A stretch of 64,000 bases of DNA from Streptomyces spectabilis (GCF_008704795.1 NZ_CP023690.1:5652501-5716500), one strand, 5' to 3'; shown: positions 1 to 9,189, counted from the first letter of the stretch. Numbers and translations are program-made. The notes: a model not told the origin generated them from the letters alone.

Positions 1-1
1 G

Positions 2-70
2 GGCGCGTGCAGGCCGGGCGCGATCGTCTCCGTGCCGTACGGGGCGGACTACGTGTTCGTCCAGCGCTGA
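2..70 (+). CDS. C-terminal fragment of an unidentified protein
   Basis: An open frame enters from the left edge and ends at TGA 68-70, with residues ending ADYVFVQR. Only 22 codons are visible, so I cannot name a family. That it is a real gene is inferred from two terminator-like hairpins just downstream (133-170 and 178-223) and from the next gene starting only at 419. Its stop codon lies inside the first unit of a short tandem repeat (62-126). Confidence 0.4.
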   Translation, partial: GACRPGAIVSVPYGADYVFVQR

Positions 71-126
71 CCCCTTGAACCACAGCGCTGGCTCCTTGGA
101 TCCGCAGCGCTGACCCCTTGAACCAC
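62..126 (+). repeat. Three-copy tandem repeat, about 22 bp per unit
   Basis: Units lie at 62-83, 83-104 and 105-126, all starting CAGCGCTG. The first and third share 22 identical bases (62-83 and 105-126). The middle unit is diverged after CAGCGCTGG. The repeat begins within the last codons and stop of the partial gene, so it probably arose by local duplication of that gene's 3' end. Confidence 0.7.
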
Positions 127-132
127 TGTGCG

Positions 133-170
133 GACGACCGGCCCGGCAGACCCCCGGCGGGCCGGTCGTC
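133..170 (+). terminator. Strong stem-loop, no T-tract
   Basis: Arms gacgaccggccc (133-144) and gggccggtcgtc (159-170) pair perfectly over 12 bp with a 14-nt loop. Stems without a T-tract are common at gene ends in Streptomyces. It probably ends transcription of the gene entering from the left. Confidence 0.6.
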
Positions 171-177
171 ACCTCCA

Positions 178-223
178 GGGCGGCGCTTCCCCTTACGGGA
201 CGGGGGAGGCGCCGCCCGTTTTT
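178..223 (+). terminator. Canonical intrinsic terminator
   Basis: The 15-nt left arm (178-192) pairs with 203-217 with one G-T wobble and is followed by TTTTT at 219-223. This is a textbook factor-independent terminator reading rightward. It backs up the hairpin at 133-170, so the next gene at 419 must have its own promoter. Confidence 0.75.
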
Positions 224-418
224 GTCATCCCGTAGCAGTACGCGGAGTTGCTCCCGGGGTCTGACGCTTCCCGCTGGCCGATTTGGTCGGATGGAGACAG
301 TCGAAAGGCGAACACTGACCACCACTCCTGACCAATTCGGGTGAGAATGGCGGCGCGGGGTGGACGAGCGCGTGTACGAAACGGAAAGCCGCCGCCGACC
401 ACGGAGGTAAGGCACACA

Positions 419-1630
419 ATGGCACCGTACGAACCGGAGCAGGGCACGACCGACGCCGAGGAGCTGAGCGCGGGCCGCCGCAAGGCGGCGCGCTACCTCG
501 TCCCGGTCGCGGTGGCGGGGGTGGCGGCCGCGACCATCGGGCTGGTCCCGGCGCTCGCGTCGGGCGGCGACCCGGACCTGCCGAAGCTGACCGCGCAGGA
601 ACTCATCGAGAAGATCGCCGCGTCGGACACCGAGCAGCTGTCCGGCACCGTGAAGATCAACACGGATCTGGGCCTGCCGTCGTTCGGCGGCGGCGGGGCC
701 TTCGCGCCGGGCGGCGCGGGCGGCGGCGGGGACGAGGACGGCGAGGGCTCGGCCGCCGACCCGGCGGCCAAGCTGATGGAGCTGGCGTCCGGCTCGCACA
801 CGCTGCGCGTCGCGGCGGACGGCCCCGACAAGCAGAAGCTCTCCGTCCTGGACGACGCCGCCGAGTACAGCGTGATCCACAACGGCGACGACGTATGGGC
901 GTACGACAGCGCGTCGAACGAGGCGTACCACGCGAAGGACACCGGCAGGGCGGGCGACGGGTCCGGCGCGAAGGGCGACCTGCCGAAGGACGTCCCGACG
1001 ACGCCCAAGGAGTTCGCGCGGGAGGCCCTGAAGGCGGCCGACAAGACGACGTCGGTGAAGGTCGACGGCAGCGCGAAGGTCGCGGGCCGTGACGCGTACC
1101 GCCTGGTGCTCAAGCCGAAGGACGCCGGCACCACGGTCGGCCAGATCACCATCGCGGTCGACGCGAAGACGGGTACGCCGCTGAAGTTCACGCTCACCCC
1201 GGCGAGCGGCGGCGCGGCGGTCGTCGACGTCGGCTTCACGAAGGTCGACTTCGCCAAGCCGTCCGCGTCCACCTTCGACTTCAAGCCCGCCAAGGGCACG
1301 AAGGTCACCGAGGAGGACGGCAAGGCGGGCAAGCGCGGGGCAGGCGACTTCAAGGGCGCGGAGCCCGAGGTCAACGTCATCGGCGAGGGCTGGACGTCCG
1401 TCGCCGAGCTGAAGCTGCCCGGCGGCCAGGGCCTGCCCACGTCCGGCTCCGCCGACGTCCCGGCGGACGCCCAGCGGTTCCTCGACTCGCTCGGCGACAA
1501 GGTCAGCGGCGACTTCGGCTCGGGCACGGTCTTCAAGACCCGCCTGATCAACGCCCTGATCACGGACGACGGCAAGGTGTACGTGGGCGCGGTGACGAAG
1601 GACGCCCTGGTGAAGGCGGCCAACCGCTGA
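419..1630 (+). CDS. LolA/RseB-like exported lipid- or signal-binding protein
   Basis: 403 aa. I chose ATG 419 because GGAGG lies at 403-407; an upstream in-frame ATG at 341 lacks a ribosome site. A cytoplasmic stretch of about 24 residues is followed by one hydrophobic segment (about 25-47, ending PALASGG), which could be an uncleaved signal anchor. The rest is a lysine- and glycine-rich extracellular domain with alternating beta-strand character, as in actinobacterial LolA-like/DUF2092-type proteins related to RseB. A Gly-rich insert at about residues 85-107 looks disordered. An ABC ATPase and permease follow in the same direction (146 nt, then a 14-nt overlap), so it may work with that exporter or report envelope stress. 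The family call is from the overall pattern; the ligand is unknown. Confidence 0.7.
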   Translation: MAPYEPEQGTTDAEELSAGRRKAARYLVPVAVAGVAAATIGLVPALASGGDPDLPKLTAQELIEKIAASDTEQLSGTVKINTDLGLPSFGGGGAFAPGGAGGGGDEDGEGSAADPAAKLMELASGSHTLRVAADGPDKQKLSVLDDAAEYSVIHNGDDVWAYDSASNEAYHAKDTGRAGDGSGAKGDLPKDVPTTPKEFAREALKAADKTTSVKVDGSAKVAGRDAYRLVLKPKDAGTTVGQITIAVDAKTGTPLKFTLTPASGGAAVVDVGFTKVDFAKPSASTFDFKPAKGTKVTEEDGKAGKRGAGDFKGAEPEVNVIGEGWTSVAELKLPGGQGLPTSGSADVPADAQRFLDSLGDKVSGDFGSGTVFKTRLINALITDDGKVYVGAVTKDALVKAANR

Positions 1631-1775
1631 GCGTGGACCTGTGACGGACGACCGGGCGGCGGACCGGGGGGCGACACCCCCCGGTCCGCCGCGGCGGTGC
1701 CCGGCCCCTGACCGCACCGGCGGCGCCGGGACCAGCACGACCACCGGCCGTCGGCCGGACGACAGGAGGAGACGG

Positions 1776-2786
1776 GTGCCGAGCACCGAAGGGGACCCGC
1801 GCGGCGGCGCACGCGGCGACAGCGCTCACGGCGACAGCGCTCACGGCGACAGCGTGATCGAGACCTCCGCGCTGACGAAGCGCTACGGCAAGCACCTCGC
1901 CGTGGACCGGCTGAGCCTCGTCGTGCCCCGCGGCAGCGTCTTCGGTTTCCTCGGGCCCAACGGCTCGGGCAAGACCACGACCATCCGCATGCTGATGGGC
2001 CTGATCGAGCCGACGGCGGGCCGGGCCTCGGTGCTCGGCCGCCCCATGCCGCGCGCGCAGCGCACCGTGCTCCCGCGCGTGGGCGCGCTCATCGAGGGCC
2101 CCGCCCTCTACGGCTTCCTCTCCGGCCGCGAGAACCTCCGCCGGTACGACGCCGCCGACCCGACGGCGGACCCCCGCACCCGCAGCGCCCGCGCGGAGGC
2201 CGCGCTCGACCGGGTCGGCCTGACCGCCGCCGCGGGCAAGAAGGCCAAGGCGTACTCGCTCGGCATGAAGCAGCGCCTTGGCCTGGCCACGGCGCTGCTC
2301 CAGCCGCGCGAGCTGCTCGTGCTCGACGAGCCGACGAACGGCCTCGACCCGCAGGGCATGCGGGAGATCCGCTCCCTGGTGCGGGAGCTGGCGTCCGAGG
2401 GCACGACGGTCTTCCTCTCCTCGCACCTGCTCGACGAGATCGAGCAGGTGTGCACGCACGCGGCGGTGATGGCGCAGGGCCGTCTGCTCACCCAGGGCCC
2501 GGTGGCGGAGCTCGCCGCGGGCGCGCGGGGGCGGCTCGTCGTGACGACGCCGGACACCGCGGACGCCGCCCGGGTCCTGAAGGAGCACGGCGTCGCGGAC
2601 GTCGTCGTCGAGGAGGACCGGGTGACGGGCGAGCCGCCGGGCCCGGACCGGGTTCCGGACCTCGCCGAGCTGACCGCGGCCCTGGTCGGTGCGGGCGTCC
2701 GCGTCCGCGGCTTCGGTGTCGAACGGGCCTCCTTGGAGGACGCGTTCGTGGCGCTGACGGGAGAGGGATTCGATGTCGCGGGCTGA
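1776..2786 (+). CDS. ABC transporter ATP-binding protein (ABC-2/drug-exporter type)
   Basis: 336 aa from GTG 1776, chosen because AGGAGGA at 1764-1770 sits 5 nt upstream; the open frame extends back to 1641 without a site. It powers the membrane partner encoded next. Walker A GPNGSGKTTT, signature YSLGMKQRLGLA, Walker B LLVLDEPTNGLDP and a switch histidine in FLSSHLLDE are all present, so it should be active. The C-terminal 100 residues resemble the regulatory extension of bacitracin- or antibiotic-type exporters (BcrA-like). The N-terminus has a small GDSAH repeat (1814-1854). The stop overlaps the permease start by 14 nt, so the two are translationally coupled. The substrate cannot be read from the sequence. 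Confidence 0.9.
   Translation: MPSTEGDPRGGARGDSAHGDSAHGDSVIETSALTKRYGKHLAVDRLSLVVPRGSVFGFLGPNGSGKTTTIRMLMGLIEPTAGRASVLGRPMPRAQRTVLPRVGALIEGPALYGFLSGRENLRRYDAADPTADPRTRSARAEAALDRVGLTAAAGKKAKAYSLGMKQRLGLATALLQPRELLVLDEPTNGLDPQGMREIRSLVRELASEGTTVFLSSHLLDEIEQVCTHAAVMAQGRLLTQGPVAELAAGARGRLVVTTPDTADAARVLKEHGVADVVVEEDRVTGEPPGPDRVPDLAELTAALVGAGVRVRGFGVERASLEDAFVALTGEGFDVAG
1814..1854 (+). repeat. 15-bp in-frame tandem repeat in the ABC ATPase N-terminus
   Basis: The unit cggcgacagcgctca occurs at 1814-1828 and 1829-1843, then 11 bases of a third copy (1844-1854). It encodes GDSAH-GDSAH-GDS just before the ATPase fold, so copy number could change without a frameshift. Confidence 0.8.
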
Positions 2787-3702
2787 AGTGACACCAGAGA
2801 CCGGCGTGACCGGCGAGAGCCGTGGAGGCAAGGCGGGCGGCGAGCCGCGCACGCCGAGCCCCCTGTGGAGCCTCGGCCTGTTCCGCAGCGAGCTGTCCGT
2901 GACGTTCCGGCGCTGGCGCACCCTCGCGCTGCTCGCCGTCCTGGCCGCCGTGCCGATTCTCGTGGGCATCGCGGTGAAGATCGAGACGAGCGACGGCGGT
3001 TCGGTCGGCGCGGGCGGCCCGGACGGCGAGGGCCCCGCGTTCATCGCGCAGGTCACCAACAACGGCCTGTTCCTCGTCTTCACGGCGCTCGCCGCGACGC
3101 TGCCGTTCTTCCTGCCGATGGCGGTCGGCGTCGTCGCGGGCGACGCGATCGCGGGCGAGGCCAGCGCGGGCACGCTGCGCTATCTGCTCGTCGCGCCCGC
3201 GGGCCGCACCCGGCTGCTGCTCGCCAAGTACGCGACCACGCTGGCCTTCTGCGTGGTCGCGACCCTGGTCGTGGCCGCGTCGGCCCTCGCGGTCGGCGCC
3301 CTGCTCTTCCCACTGGGGGAGGTCACGACGATCTCCGGGACACGCATCAGCTTCACCGACGGGCTGCTGCGCGCGCTGCTCATCGCGCTCGTCGTCGCCG
3401 CCTCACTGATCGGCGTGGCGGCGCTCGGGCTCTTCGTGTCGACGCTGACGAGCAGCGGGATCGCCGCGATGGCGACGACGGTGGGACTGCTCATCACCGT
3501 GCAGATCGTCGATCAGATCCCGCAGCTGCACGCCGTCCACCCGTACTTGTTCCCGCACTACTGGCTGTCCTTCGCCGACCTCATGCGCGACCCCGTCTAC
3601 TGGGACGACCTGGTGCGGAACCTGGGCCTCCAGGCGCTGTACGCGGGCGTGTTCGGCTCGGCGGCGTGGGCGCGGTTCGGGGCGAAGGACATCGCGAGCT
3701 GA
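2773..3702 (+). CDS. ABC-2 type transporter permease
   Basis: 309 aa from ATG 2773, with a purine-rich site (gggagaggg) upstream, overlapping the ATPase gene by 14 nt. About 30 polar residues precede the first membrane segment (near LALLAVLAAVPILVGIAV). Five more hydrophobic segments follow, the pattern of six-helix ABC-2 permeases that export drugs, lipids or glycans. The SAGTLRYLLVAPAGRTRLL stretch after the second helix is typical of the family. With the ATPase it forms a complete two-gene exporter, possibly fed by or protecting the LolA-like protein upstream. Substrate unknown. Confidence 0.85.
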   Translation: MSRAEVTPETGVTGESRGGKAGGEPRTPSPLWSLGLFRSELSVTFRRWRTLALLAVLAAVPILVGIAVKIETSDGGSVGAGGPDGEGPAFIAQVTNNGLFLVFTALAATLPFFLPMAVGVVAGDAIAGEASAGTLRYLLVAPAGRTRLLLAKYATTLAFCVVATLVVAASALAVGALLFPLGEVTTISGTRISFTDGLLRALLIALVVAASLIGVAALGLFVSTLTSSGIAAMATTVGLLITVQIVDQIPQLHAVHPYLFPHYWLSFADLMRDPVYWDDLVRNLGLQALYAGVFGSAAWARFGAKDIAS

Positions 3703-3712
3703 CGGCGGCCGG

Positions 3713-4309
3713 TCACTGGGTGTCGTACGGGTAGCGCGCCGGCGGCGGCTCCTGGGCGAAGAACGTCTTGGCGCGGGCCAGCGCCTCGGTGTCGTCGAGC
3801 ACCTGTCCGGGCCGGGTGCCGTTGCCGAGCAGGACGCCGCCGAAGCGCATCGGGAAGTACGCGGCCGAGTAGCGCAACGTGCCGATCAGCGGCTCCGCGA
3901 CCTCCTCCTCGCGGTGCGCGAGCGCGGTCACGCCCCACAGGGCGCGGCCCTTCATGGCGTCCTGGAAGCCGAGCTCCGGGACCTCCAGCCAGGCGTCCCA
4001 GTAGTCGAGGTAGCGCTTGACGGAGGCCGAGACCGAGTACCAGTACAGCGGGGACACGATGACGATGTCCGTGGCGTCGAGGGTGGCCTGAAGGAGCAGC
4101 GCCTCGTTGTCGCCGACGGGCAGCGGGCGGGCGCGGTTCCCCGACGCGTGGTGCCGCAGGTCCTCGAAGTCGGGGAGCGGGTGCTCCGCGAGGCTGAGCC
4201 AGCGCTGTTCGACGTCCGGGGGGAGCTGCTCGGCGGCCGCGCGGGCCAGGGTCTCGGAGTTGCCCTCGGGGCGGGCGCTGCCGAGGACGAACAGGAACTT
4301 CCGGGTCAT
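3713..4309 (-). CDS. NADPH-dependent FMN reductase / quinone reductase family protein
   Basis: 198 aa, flavodoxin fold. The N-terminal phosphate-binding loop GSARPEGNSETLA is the FMN-binding signature of NAD(P)H-dependent FMN reductases and small quinone reductases. The middle segment SPLYWYSVSASVKRYLD matches the flavin-contacting loop (family norm SPxYxxxxxxxLK). Expected role: two-electron reduction of quinones, nitro compounds or flavin in the cytosol. The start at 4309 has AGGGGG just upstream. It ends 10 bp from the ABC permease on the other strand (convergent). A perfect 15-bp inverted repeat lies 25 bp upstream (4334-4368), so expression is probably controlled by a DNA-binding repressor whose gene is not adjacent. 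Confidence 0.8.
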   Translation of the reverse strand: MTRKFLFVLGSARPEGNSETLARAAAEQLPPDVEQRWLSLAEHPLPDFEDLRHHASGNRARPLPVGDNEALLLQATLDATDIVIVSPLYWYSVSASVKRYLDYWDAWLEVPELGFQDAMKGRALWGVTALAHREEEVAEPLIGTLRYSAAYFPMRFGGVLLGNGTRPGQVLDDTEALARAKTFFAQEPPPARYPYDTQ

Positions 4310-4333
4310 GGTGCCCCCTGGGCGGTACGGCGA

Positions 4334-4368
4334 ATCCTTGCGCGTGCACTATATGCACGCGCAAGGAT
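4334..4368. promoter_or_regulatory. Perfect 15-bp inverted repeat, likely operator
   Basis: Arms atccttgcgcgtgca (4334-4348) and tgcacgcgcaaggat (4354-4368) are exact reverse complements around the 5-nt spacer ctata. The palindrome lies 25 bp before the ATG of the FMN-reductase-like gene, where a promoter or operator would be. It could also fold as an RNA hairpin in the 5' leader. No terminator T-tract follows on either strand. Confidence 0.65.
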
Positions 4369-4374
4369 CTCCGT

Positions 4375-4430
4375 CCAGGGGTGATCATCCCTGGGGGGCC
4401 AGGGGTGACCAGGGGTGACCAGGGGTGACC
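4375..4430. repeat. Decanucleotide tandem repeat
   Basis: aggggtgacc is repeated three times without error at 4401-4430. A further ccaggggtga copy at 4375-4384 forms an imperfect palindrome with ccctgg at 4389-4394. The array lies between the palindrome at 4334-4368 and the aminopeptidase 3' end. It could be a protein-binding array or simple slippage. Confidence 0.7.
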
Positions 4431-4445
4431 CGCCCCTGCTGGGGA

Positions 4446-5510
<1,065 letters not shown>

Positions 5511-5618
5511 TCACGTCAAGAGCGGGATCCGGACGCGTAGTTCCGCATTCCGTGCGCTGTTCGGGGCGTGCGGCGGGAGCCTCGGCGGTGGAACCGGTGT
5601 CAGGACGCAGGGCGGCCG

Positions 5619-7067
5619 TCAGGGCCGTACGTACACCACCCAGCCGGACGAGTACGTATCCGGAACCGGCACCCGGGTCCAGGAGCGGGCCCATGCCGGT
5701 GGCGGTGCCGACCGCATGACCAGGGCGTCCGGCTGTCGATCGGCCCCGTGGGGCAAGGGCTCGCAGTCCGCCGCGTACGCGAGCGGAATCACGGAGGTGT
5801 TGCCGCCGAGGCGACAGGGCGCCCGTACGCCCTGCTCGTGCAGGACGTCGGCGACGCGCGCCCAGTCGCGCCTCGCGGACTCCTGGATGTGGTGATTGGA
5901 GGAGACCATGGTCAACTGCACGGTCAGATGGGCCGCCAGGACCAGGACGAGCGCGCCCGCGGCGAGCGCCCGCCGCCGCGTGCGCCGCCGCACCGCCCGG
6001 ACCACCGCGAGCACCCCGAAGGCGGCGGGCACCGACAGGAGCGCGTGCGTGGGCAGCAGGAACCTCGGCGCGGTGTACGGCACGACGAGCACGTACGGCA
6101 GCGCGACCGAGACCCCGATGGCCACGGCGAGCAGGCCCCCGGTGGCCGTGCGCCGCAGCCCGCGCACCGACCAGAGGCCGAGCGGCACGAGGACGGCGAG
6201 CAGGAGCCACCACTCCAGGGCGATCGGCCGCACCCCGTCGCCGGAGCACGGGCGGCAGAGCAGCGGCCCGTCGATGACGGTGAACAGGTGCAGCGCGGAG
6301 TCGGTGAGCCGCAGGCCGCCCTGGACTTCGCTCGCGGCGTTGAGCCGTTCGCGCACGCCACCGAAGCGAACGTGCGCCTCGACGGCCCAGGGCAGGAAGC
6401 CCGCCGCGAAGCCGGTGAGGGCCGCGGCCGCGCGGGCGCCCGAGCGCCACCTCGGCACCAGGGCCGTGGCGAGCAGCAGTGGTCCGGCGACGGCCGCCCC
6501 GTCGTTGGGCCGCATGAGGGTGGCGAGGGCGAGGCCGCCCGCGACGCCCGCGCAGGTGCGCGCGGTGGGGCGGCGGTGCAGGAAGAGGCCGACCGCGCCG
6601 GTGGCACCCATGGCGGTGTAGTGGTTCGGCATCGCGGCGTTCGCGTAGAACAGGGCGATCCACAGGCTGCCGTACAGGCCCGCGGCCACCGGTGCGGCCT
6701 CCGGGCGGTCCGGCGCGGCCCGCACCCAGGGGCGGAAGCCGAGGTAGAGGGCGGCGCTCGCGAGGAGCGTCAGCCAGGCGCGCAGCAGGACGGCCGAGTC
6801 GCTCCAGGTGGCGACGGGCGCGAGGAGCAGTGGCACGCCCCGGGTGCGCGGCGCGCTGAAGGGCACCCCGGCGCCGGGGCCCGCGAAGGGGCCGAAGCGG
6901 CTCGCGTAGACCAGCTCGTCCCAGCCGAGCCGCAGGCCGAGCGGTACGAGGACGAGCGAGGTGAGGGCGAACAGCGCGCAGACGGCGAGCAGGAGCCGGT
7001 GGGCACGCTGTTCGCGGTCGCGACGCGCGGAGCGCCGTGCTTCCTGTTTCCTCAAGTCGAGCGCCAC
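5619..7067 (-). CDS. Polytopic membrane protein, GT-C glycosyltransferase-like
   Basis: 483 aa if GTG 7067 is used; the open frame extends further upstream but only with Arg/His-rich shadow sequence, and no start has a good ribosome site. About ten hydrophobic segments span residues 20-420. An acidic pair in the first extracytoplasmic loop (LGWDELVYASRF) and a C-terminal extracytoplasmic domain of about 90 residues with cysteines (APCRLGG, AADCEPL) are typical of GT-C enzymes that use polyprenyl-phosphate sugars, such as PMT or mannosyltransferases. That assignment is inferred from architecture only. No cell-wall sugar genes lie nearby. Confidence 0.6.
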   Translation of the reverse strand: MALDLRKQEARRSARRDREQRAHRLLLAVCALFALTSLVLVPLGLRLGWDELVYASRFGPFAGPGAGVPFSAPRTRGVPLLLAPVATWSDSAVLLRAWLTLLASAALYLGFRPWVRAAPDRPEAAPVAAGLYGSLWIALFYANAAMPNHYTAMGATGAVGLFLHRRPTARTCAGVAGGLALATLMRPNDGAAVAGPLLLATALVPRWRSGARAAAALTGFAAGFLPWAVEAHVRFGGVRERLNAASEVQGGLRLTDSALHLFTVIDGPLLCRPCSGDGVRPIALEWWLLLAVLVPLGLWSVRGLRRTATGGLLAVAIGVSVALPYVLVVPYTAPRFLLPTHALLSVPAAFGVLAVVRAVRRRTRRRALAAGALVLVLAAHLTVQLTMVSSNHHIQESARRDWARVADVLHEQGVRAPCRLGGNTSVIPLAYAADCEPLPHGADRQPDALVMRSAPPPAWARSWTRVPVPDTYSSGWVVYVRP

Positions 7068-7162
7068 TCGACAACCGTAAGGAATGCGGGCATTCCGGCG
7101 GGAGTGCGCCCGCCGCCGGGCGTGGCTCGCGCTGGCGTGAACGCGGCGCCGCCCCCCGGCCG

Positions 7163-7873
7163 TCAGGAGACCGGGCCGAAGACCTCCACCTCGTGCTCGG
7201 CGTAGACCCGGAAGACCGTGTCGGCCATGGCGGACGTCGCGCCGCCCGGGGTGAGGACGCGCAGGTCGTCGGTCGTGGCGAAGGACAGCAGCCAGGCCCG
7301 CAGCCACGGCGCGTGCTCGATCGGCGTGGCCGCGCGGATCCTGGCCTCGGCGGTGGCGTAGGCCTCGGCGGTGACGTGTCGCGTGATGACCGGGAACAAC
7401 TCACGCTCCTCGGCGGCGATGTGCCGTACGAGGGCCGTGCGCTGCGCGGCGAGGGCGTCGGCGAGACGGTGGGCGTGCCGCTCGGGGTCCTCGCCGAACA
7501 GCGTGGCCGCCCAGTCGCAGGCGTCCTGCAGCGGGTCGAGGGCCGTGTGGTCCTCGGTCAGCGAGGCGAGGTCGGCGACGCCCTCGGGGGAGAGGCCCTC
7601 GACGAAGGAGCCGTCCGTCAGGGCCTGTTCGACGGCGGCCGCGATCACCGGCCACAGGATGGCGTCCTCGTTGTCGTGGTGGTGCCGGACGCCGACGTTG
7701 TAGCGGTGCACGTACGCGGCGATCGAGCGGGCCCACGCGCCGGACACCGGGCGGCCGGACGCGGCGATGTCCTCGACCAGCGCGCTCAGCCGCTCGATGT
7801 CGCCGGTGAGCGCGCGGTGGGCGAGGCGGATGCCGGTCAGGTCGGGTGCGGAGGCCAGGGTGCGGTTGGTCAT
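7163..7873 (-). CDS. Hemerythrin HHE cation-binding domain protein
   Basis: 236 aa, all-helical. Histidine/glutamate ligand motifs are visible in order: HRALTGDIERL, VRHHHDNEDAILWPVI, EDHTALDPL and LVRHIAAEERELFPVI. That is the His-(HxxxE)-His-(HxxxE) layout of bacterial hemerythrin-like domains that bind a di-iron centre and sense or store O2, NO or peroxide. No membrane segment or second domain is present, so it should be a soluble cytosolic protein. The start at 7873 is followed upstream by two palindromes (7891-7919), suggesting a repressor site over its promoter. It is divergent from the LLM oxidoreductase, which might share that control. Confidence 0.85.
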   Translation of the reverse strand: MTNRTLASAPDLTGIRLAHRALTGDIERLSALVEDIAASGRPVSGAWARSIAAYVHRYNVGVRHHHDNEDAILWPVIAAAVEQALTDGSFVEGLSPEGVADLASLTEDHTALDPLQDACDWAATLFGEDPERHAHRLADALAAQRTALVRHIAAEERELFPVITRHVTAEAYATAEARIRAATPIEHAPWLRAWLLSFATTDDLRVLTPGGATSAMADTVFRVYAEHEVEVFGPVS

Positions 7874-7890
7874 GGGGAGACTGTGGAGGG

Positions 7891-7919
7891 GACCGGTACA
7901 GAACCGGTCAACGGCCGTT
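7891..7919. promoter_or_regulatory. Adjacent palindromes in the hemerythrin / LLM oxidoreductase intergenic region
   Basis: GACCGGT (7891-7897) and ACCGGTC (7903-7909) form a perfect 7-bp inverted repeat with spacer acaga. Directly after it, AACGGCCGTT (7910-7919) is a 10-bp perfect palindrome. They lie 17-46 bp upstream of the hemerythrin start and about 90 bp upstream of 8010. This is a plausible operator, but the binding protein is unknown. Confidence 0.5.
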
Positions 7920-8009
7920 AAACGGCGGCGCGCTCGGCGGGCGGCTGGTGGCGCGGCTCACACGTGGAGCTACGCGGTCCGGGGCCGCCCGCCCGTCCAG
8001 GATGGGCGC

Positions 8010-8897
8010 ATGCACATAGGTATCGCCCTTCCGCAGTACGGCACCCATGCCCGGGCGGAGTCCATCGCCCCGTTCGCCCGGGACGCGGAGGCCGCCGGGT
8101 TCGACTCGCTGTGGGTCGGGGACCGCTCGCTCACGCCGGTCGCGCCCAGCGATCTGTACCCGGGCCACACGCCGGAGAACCCCTACCCGGCCGAGTACAA
8201 GACCTTCATGGACCCCCTGACGGTCCTCACCGTCGCCGCCGCCGCGACCGGCCGGGTACGGCTCGGCACCAGCACCCTCAACGCCCCCTGGTACCCGCCG
8301 CTGCTGCTCGCCCGCTCCCTGACCACGCTCGACCGCGTCAGCGGCGGCCGTCTCGACGTGGGGCTCGGCATCGGCTGGCTGCGCGACGAGTACACGGCCG
8401 TGAACGCGGACTTCGGCAAGCGCGGGGCGCGTCTCGACGAGATCCTGGACGTCTTCGCGGGCATGTGGACCGAGGAGACCTTCGAGCACGAGGGGCCGCA
8501 CTGGCGGATTCCCCGCTCCTACGTGGGCCTGCGGCCCGTCCGGCAGGCCGGTCCTCCGGTGTACCTGGGCGGCTTCAGCCCCGCCGCGATGGCGCGCGTC
8601 GGCCGGCGCGCCGCGGGCTGGGTCGGGGTCACGCTGCCGCCGGAGGCCCTCGCGGGGCTGTGGGCCGTCGCGCGCCGCGCCGCGGAGGACGCCGGGCGCG
8701 ACCCCGACGCGCTCCGCCGCGAGCTTCGCCACAACCCCAAGCCGGGGGCTTCGGCGGAGGAGATCGCGGGGGTGCTGCGCGGGGTCCGGGGGGCCGGGGT
8801 CGAGGGGTGTTTCGTGGATCTTCAGCAGTGCGTACGGGGGCCTGAGGAGGCGCTTGAACTGGGCTCCCGGGTACTGACCCTGGTCCGGGCGGGCTAA
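8010..8897 (+). CDS. LLM-class F420/FMN-dependent oxidoreductase
   Basis: 295 aa from ATG 8010; codons upstream are open but non-conserved. The start MHIGIALPQYG and the segments AGFDSLWVGDR, LTVLTVAAAATGRVRLGTS and GGRLDVGLGIGWLRDEY are hallmarks of the luciferase-like TIM-barrel family, here the F420-dependent subgroup common in actinobacteria (TIGR03619-like). A C-terminal Leu/Arg-rich helix closes the barrel. Expected to catalyse hydride transfer between F420H2 (or FMNH2) and an unidentified substrate. It is monocistronic, followed by a 450-bp non-coding region. Confidence 0.85.
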   Translation: MHIGIALPQYGTHARAESIAPFARDAEAAGFDSLWVGDRSLTPVAPSDLYPGHTPENPYPAEYKTFMDPLTVLTVAAAATGRVRLGTSTLNAPWYPPLLLARSLTTLDRVSGGRLDVGLGIGWLRDEYTAVNADFGKRGARLDEILDVFAGMWTEETFEHEGPHWRIPRSYVGLRPVRQAGPPVYLGGFSPAAMARVGRRAAGWVGVTLPPEALAGLWAVARRAAEDAGRDPDALRRELRHNPKPGASAEEIAGVLRGVRGAGVEGCFVDLQQCVRGPEEALELGSRVLTLVRAG

Positions 8898-9015
8898 CCC
8901 GCGCCCCAGCCCGCGCGGGGCGCTGCGCTCGGGGGCCTTGTGCCAGGCCCGGGCCGGGTGCCCGGCGGGCGGGCCCACGCTGAGCCCCGGCAGACGGCTG
9001 GGCGGCGCCCGGGCG

Positions 9016-9059
9016 CTGTGCCCACCCGTCCCGCCCTGCGGGACGATTGCCCACAGCGG
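9016..9059 (-). repeat. Dispersed hairpin element, copy 1
   Basis: Read on the minus strand this 44-bp element starts ccgctgtgggca and ends gggacgggtgggcacag. A perfect hairpin cgtcccgc/gcgggacg sits at its centre. The same ends and architecture recur at 16152-16199 on the plus strand with a changed but still self-complementary core. It sits downstream of genes on both sides, consistent with a widespread terminator-like repeat. Confidence 0.7.
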
Positions 9060-9189
9060 GGGGCACCGTGCCCCGTGCGGACTCACCCACTGGCCTTCGC
9101 CCGGGCACGTGCGGGCGCCGCCCGCCGGCCACCCCGGCTTCGCACCCCCGCCCACCCGCCCCGGCAAAGGGTGTCGGCTGACCACTCAC

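Noticed and set aside
493..1812. A 439-codon minus-strand frame over the LolA-like gene
   Set aside because: Pro/Ser/Ala-rich shadow; the plus gene has a good ribosome site and a signal-like segment.
4401..4430. CRISPR or transposon end
   Set aside because: 10-bp head-to-tail units with no spacers and no transposase nearby.
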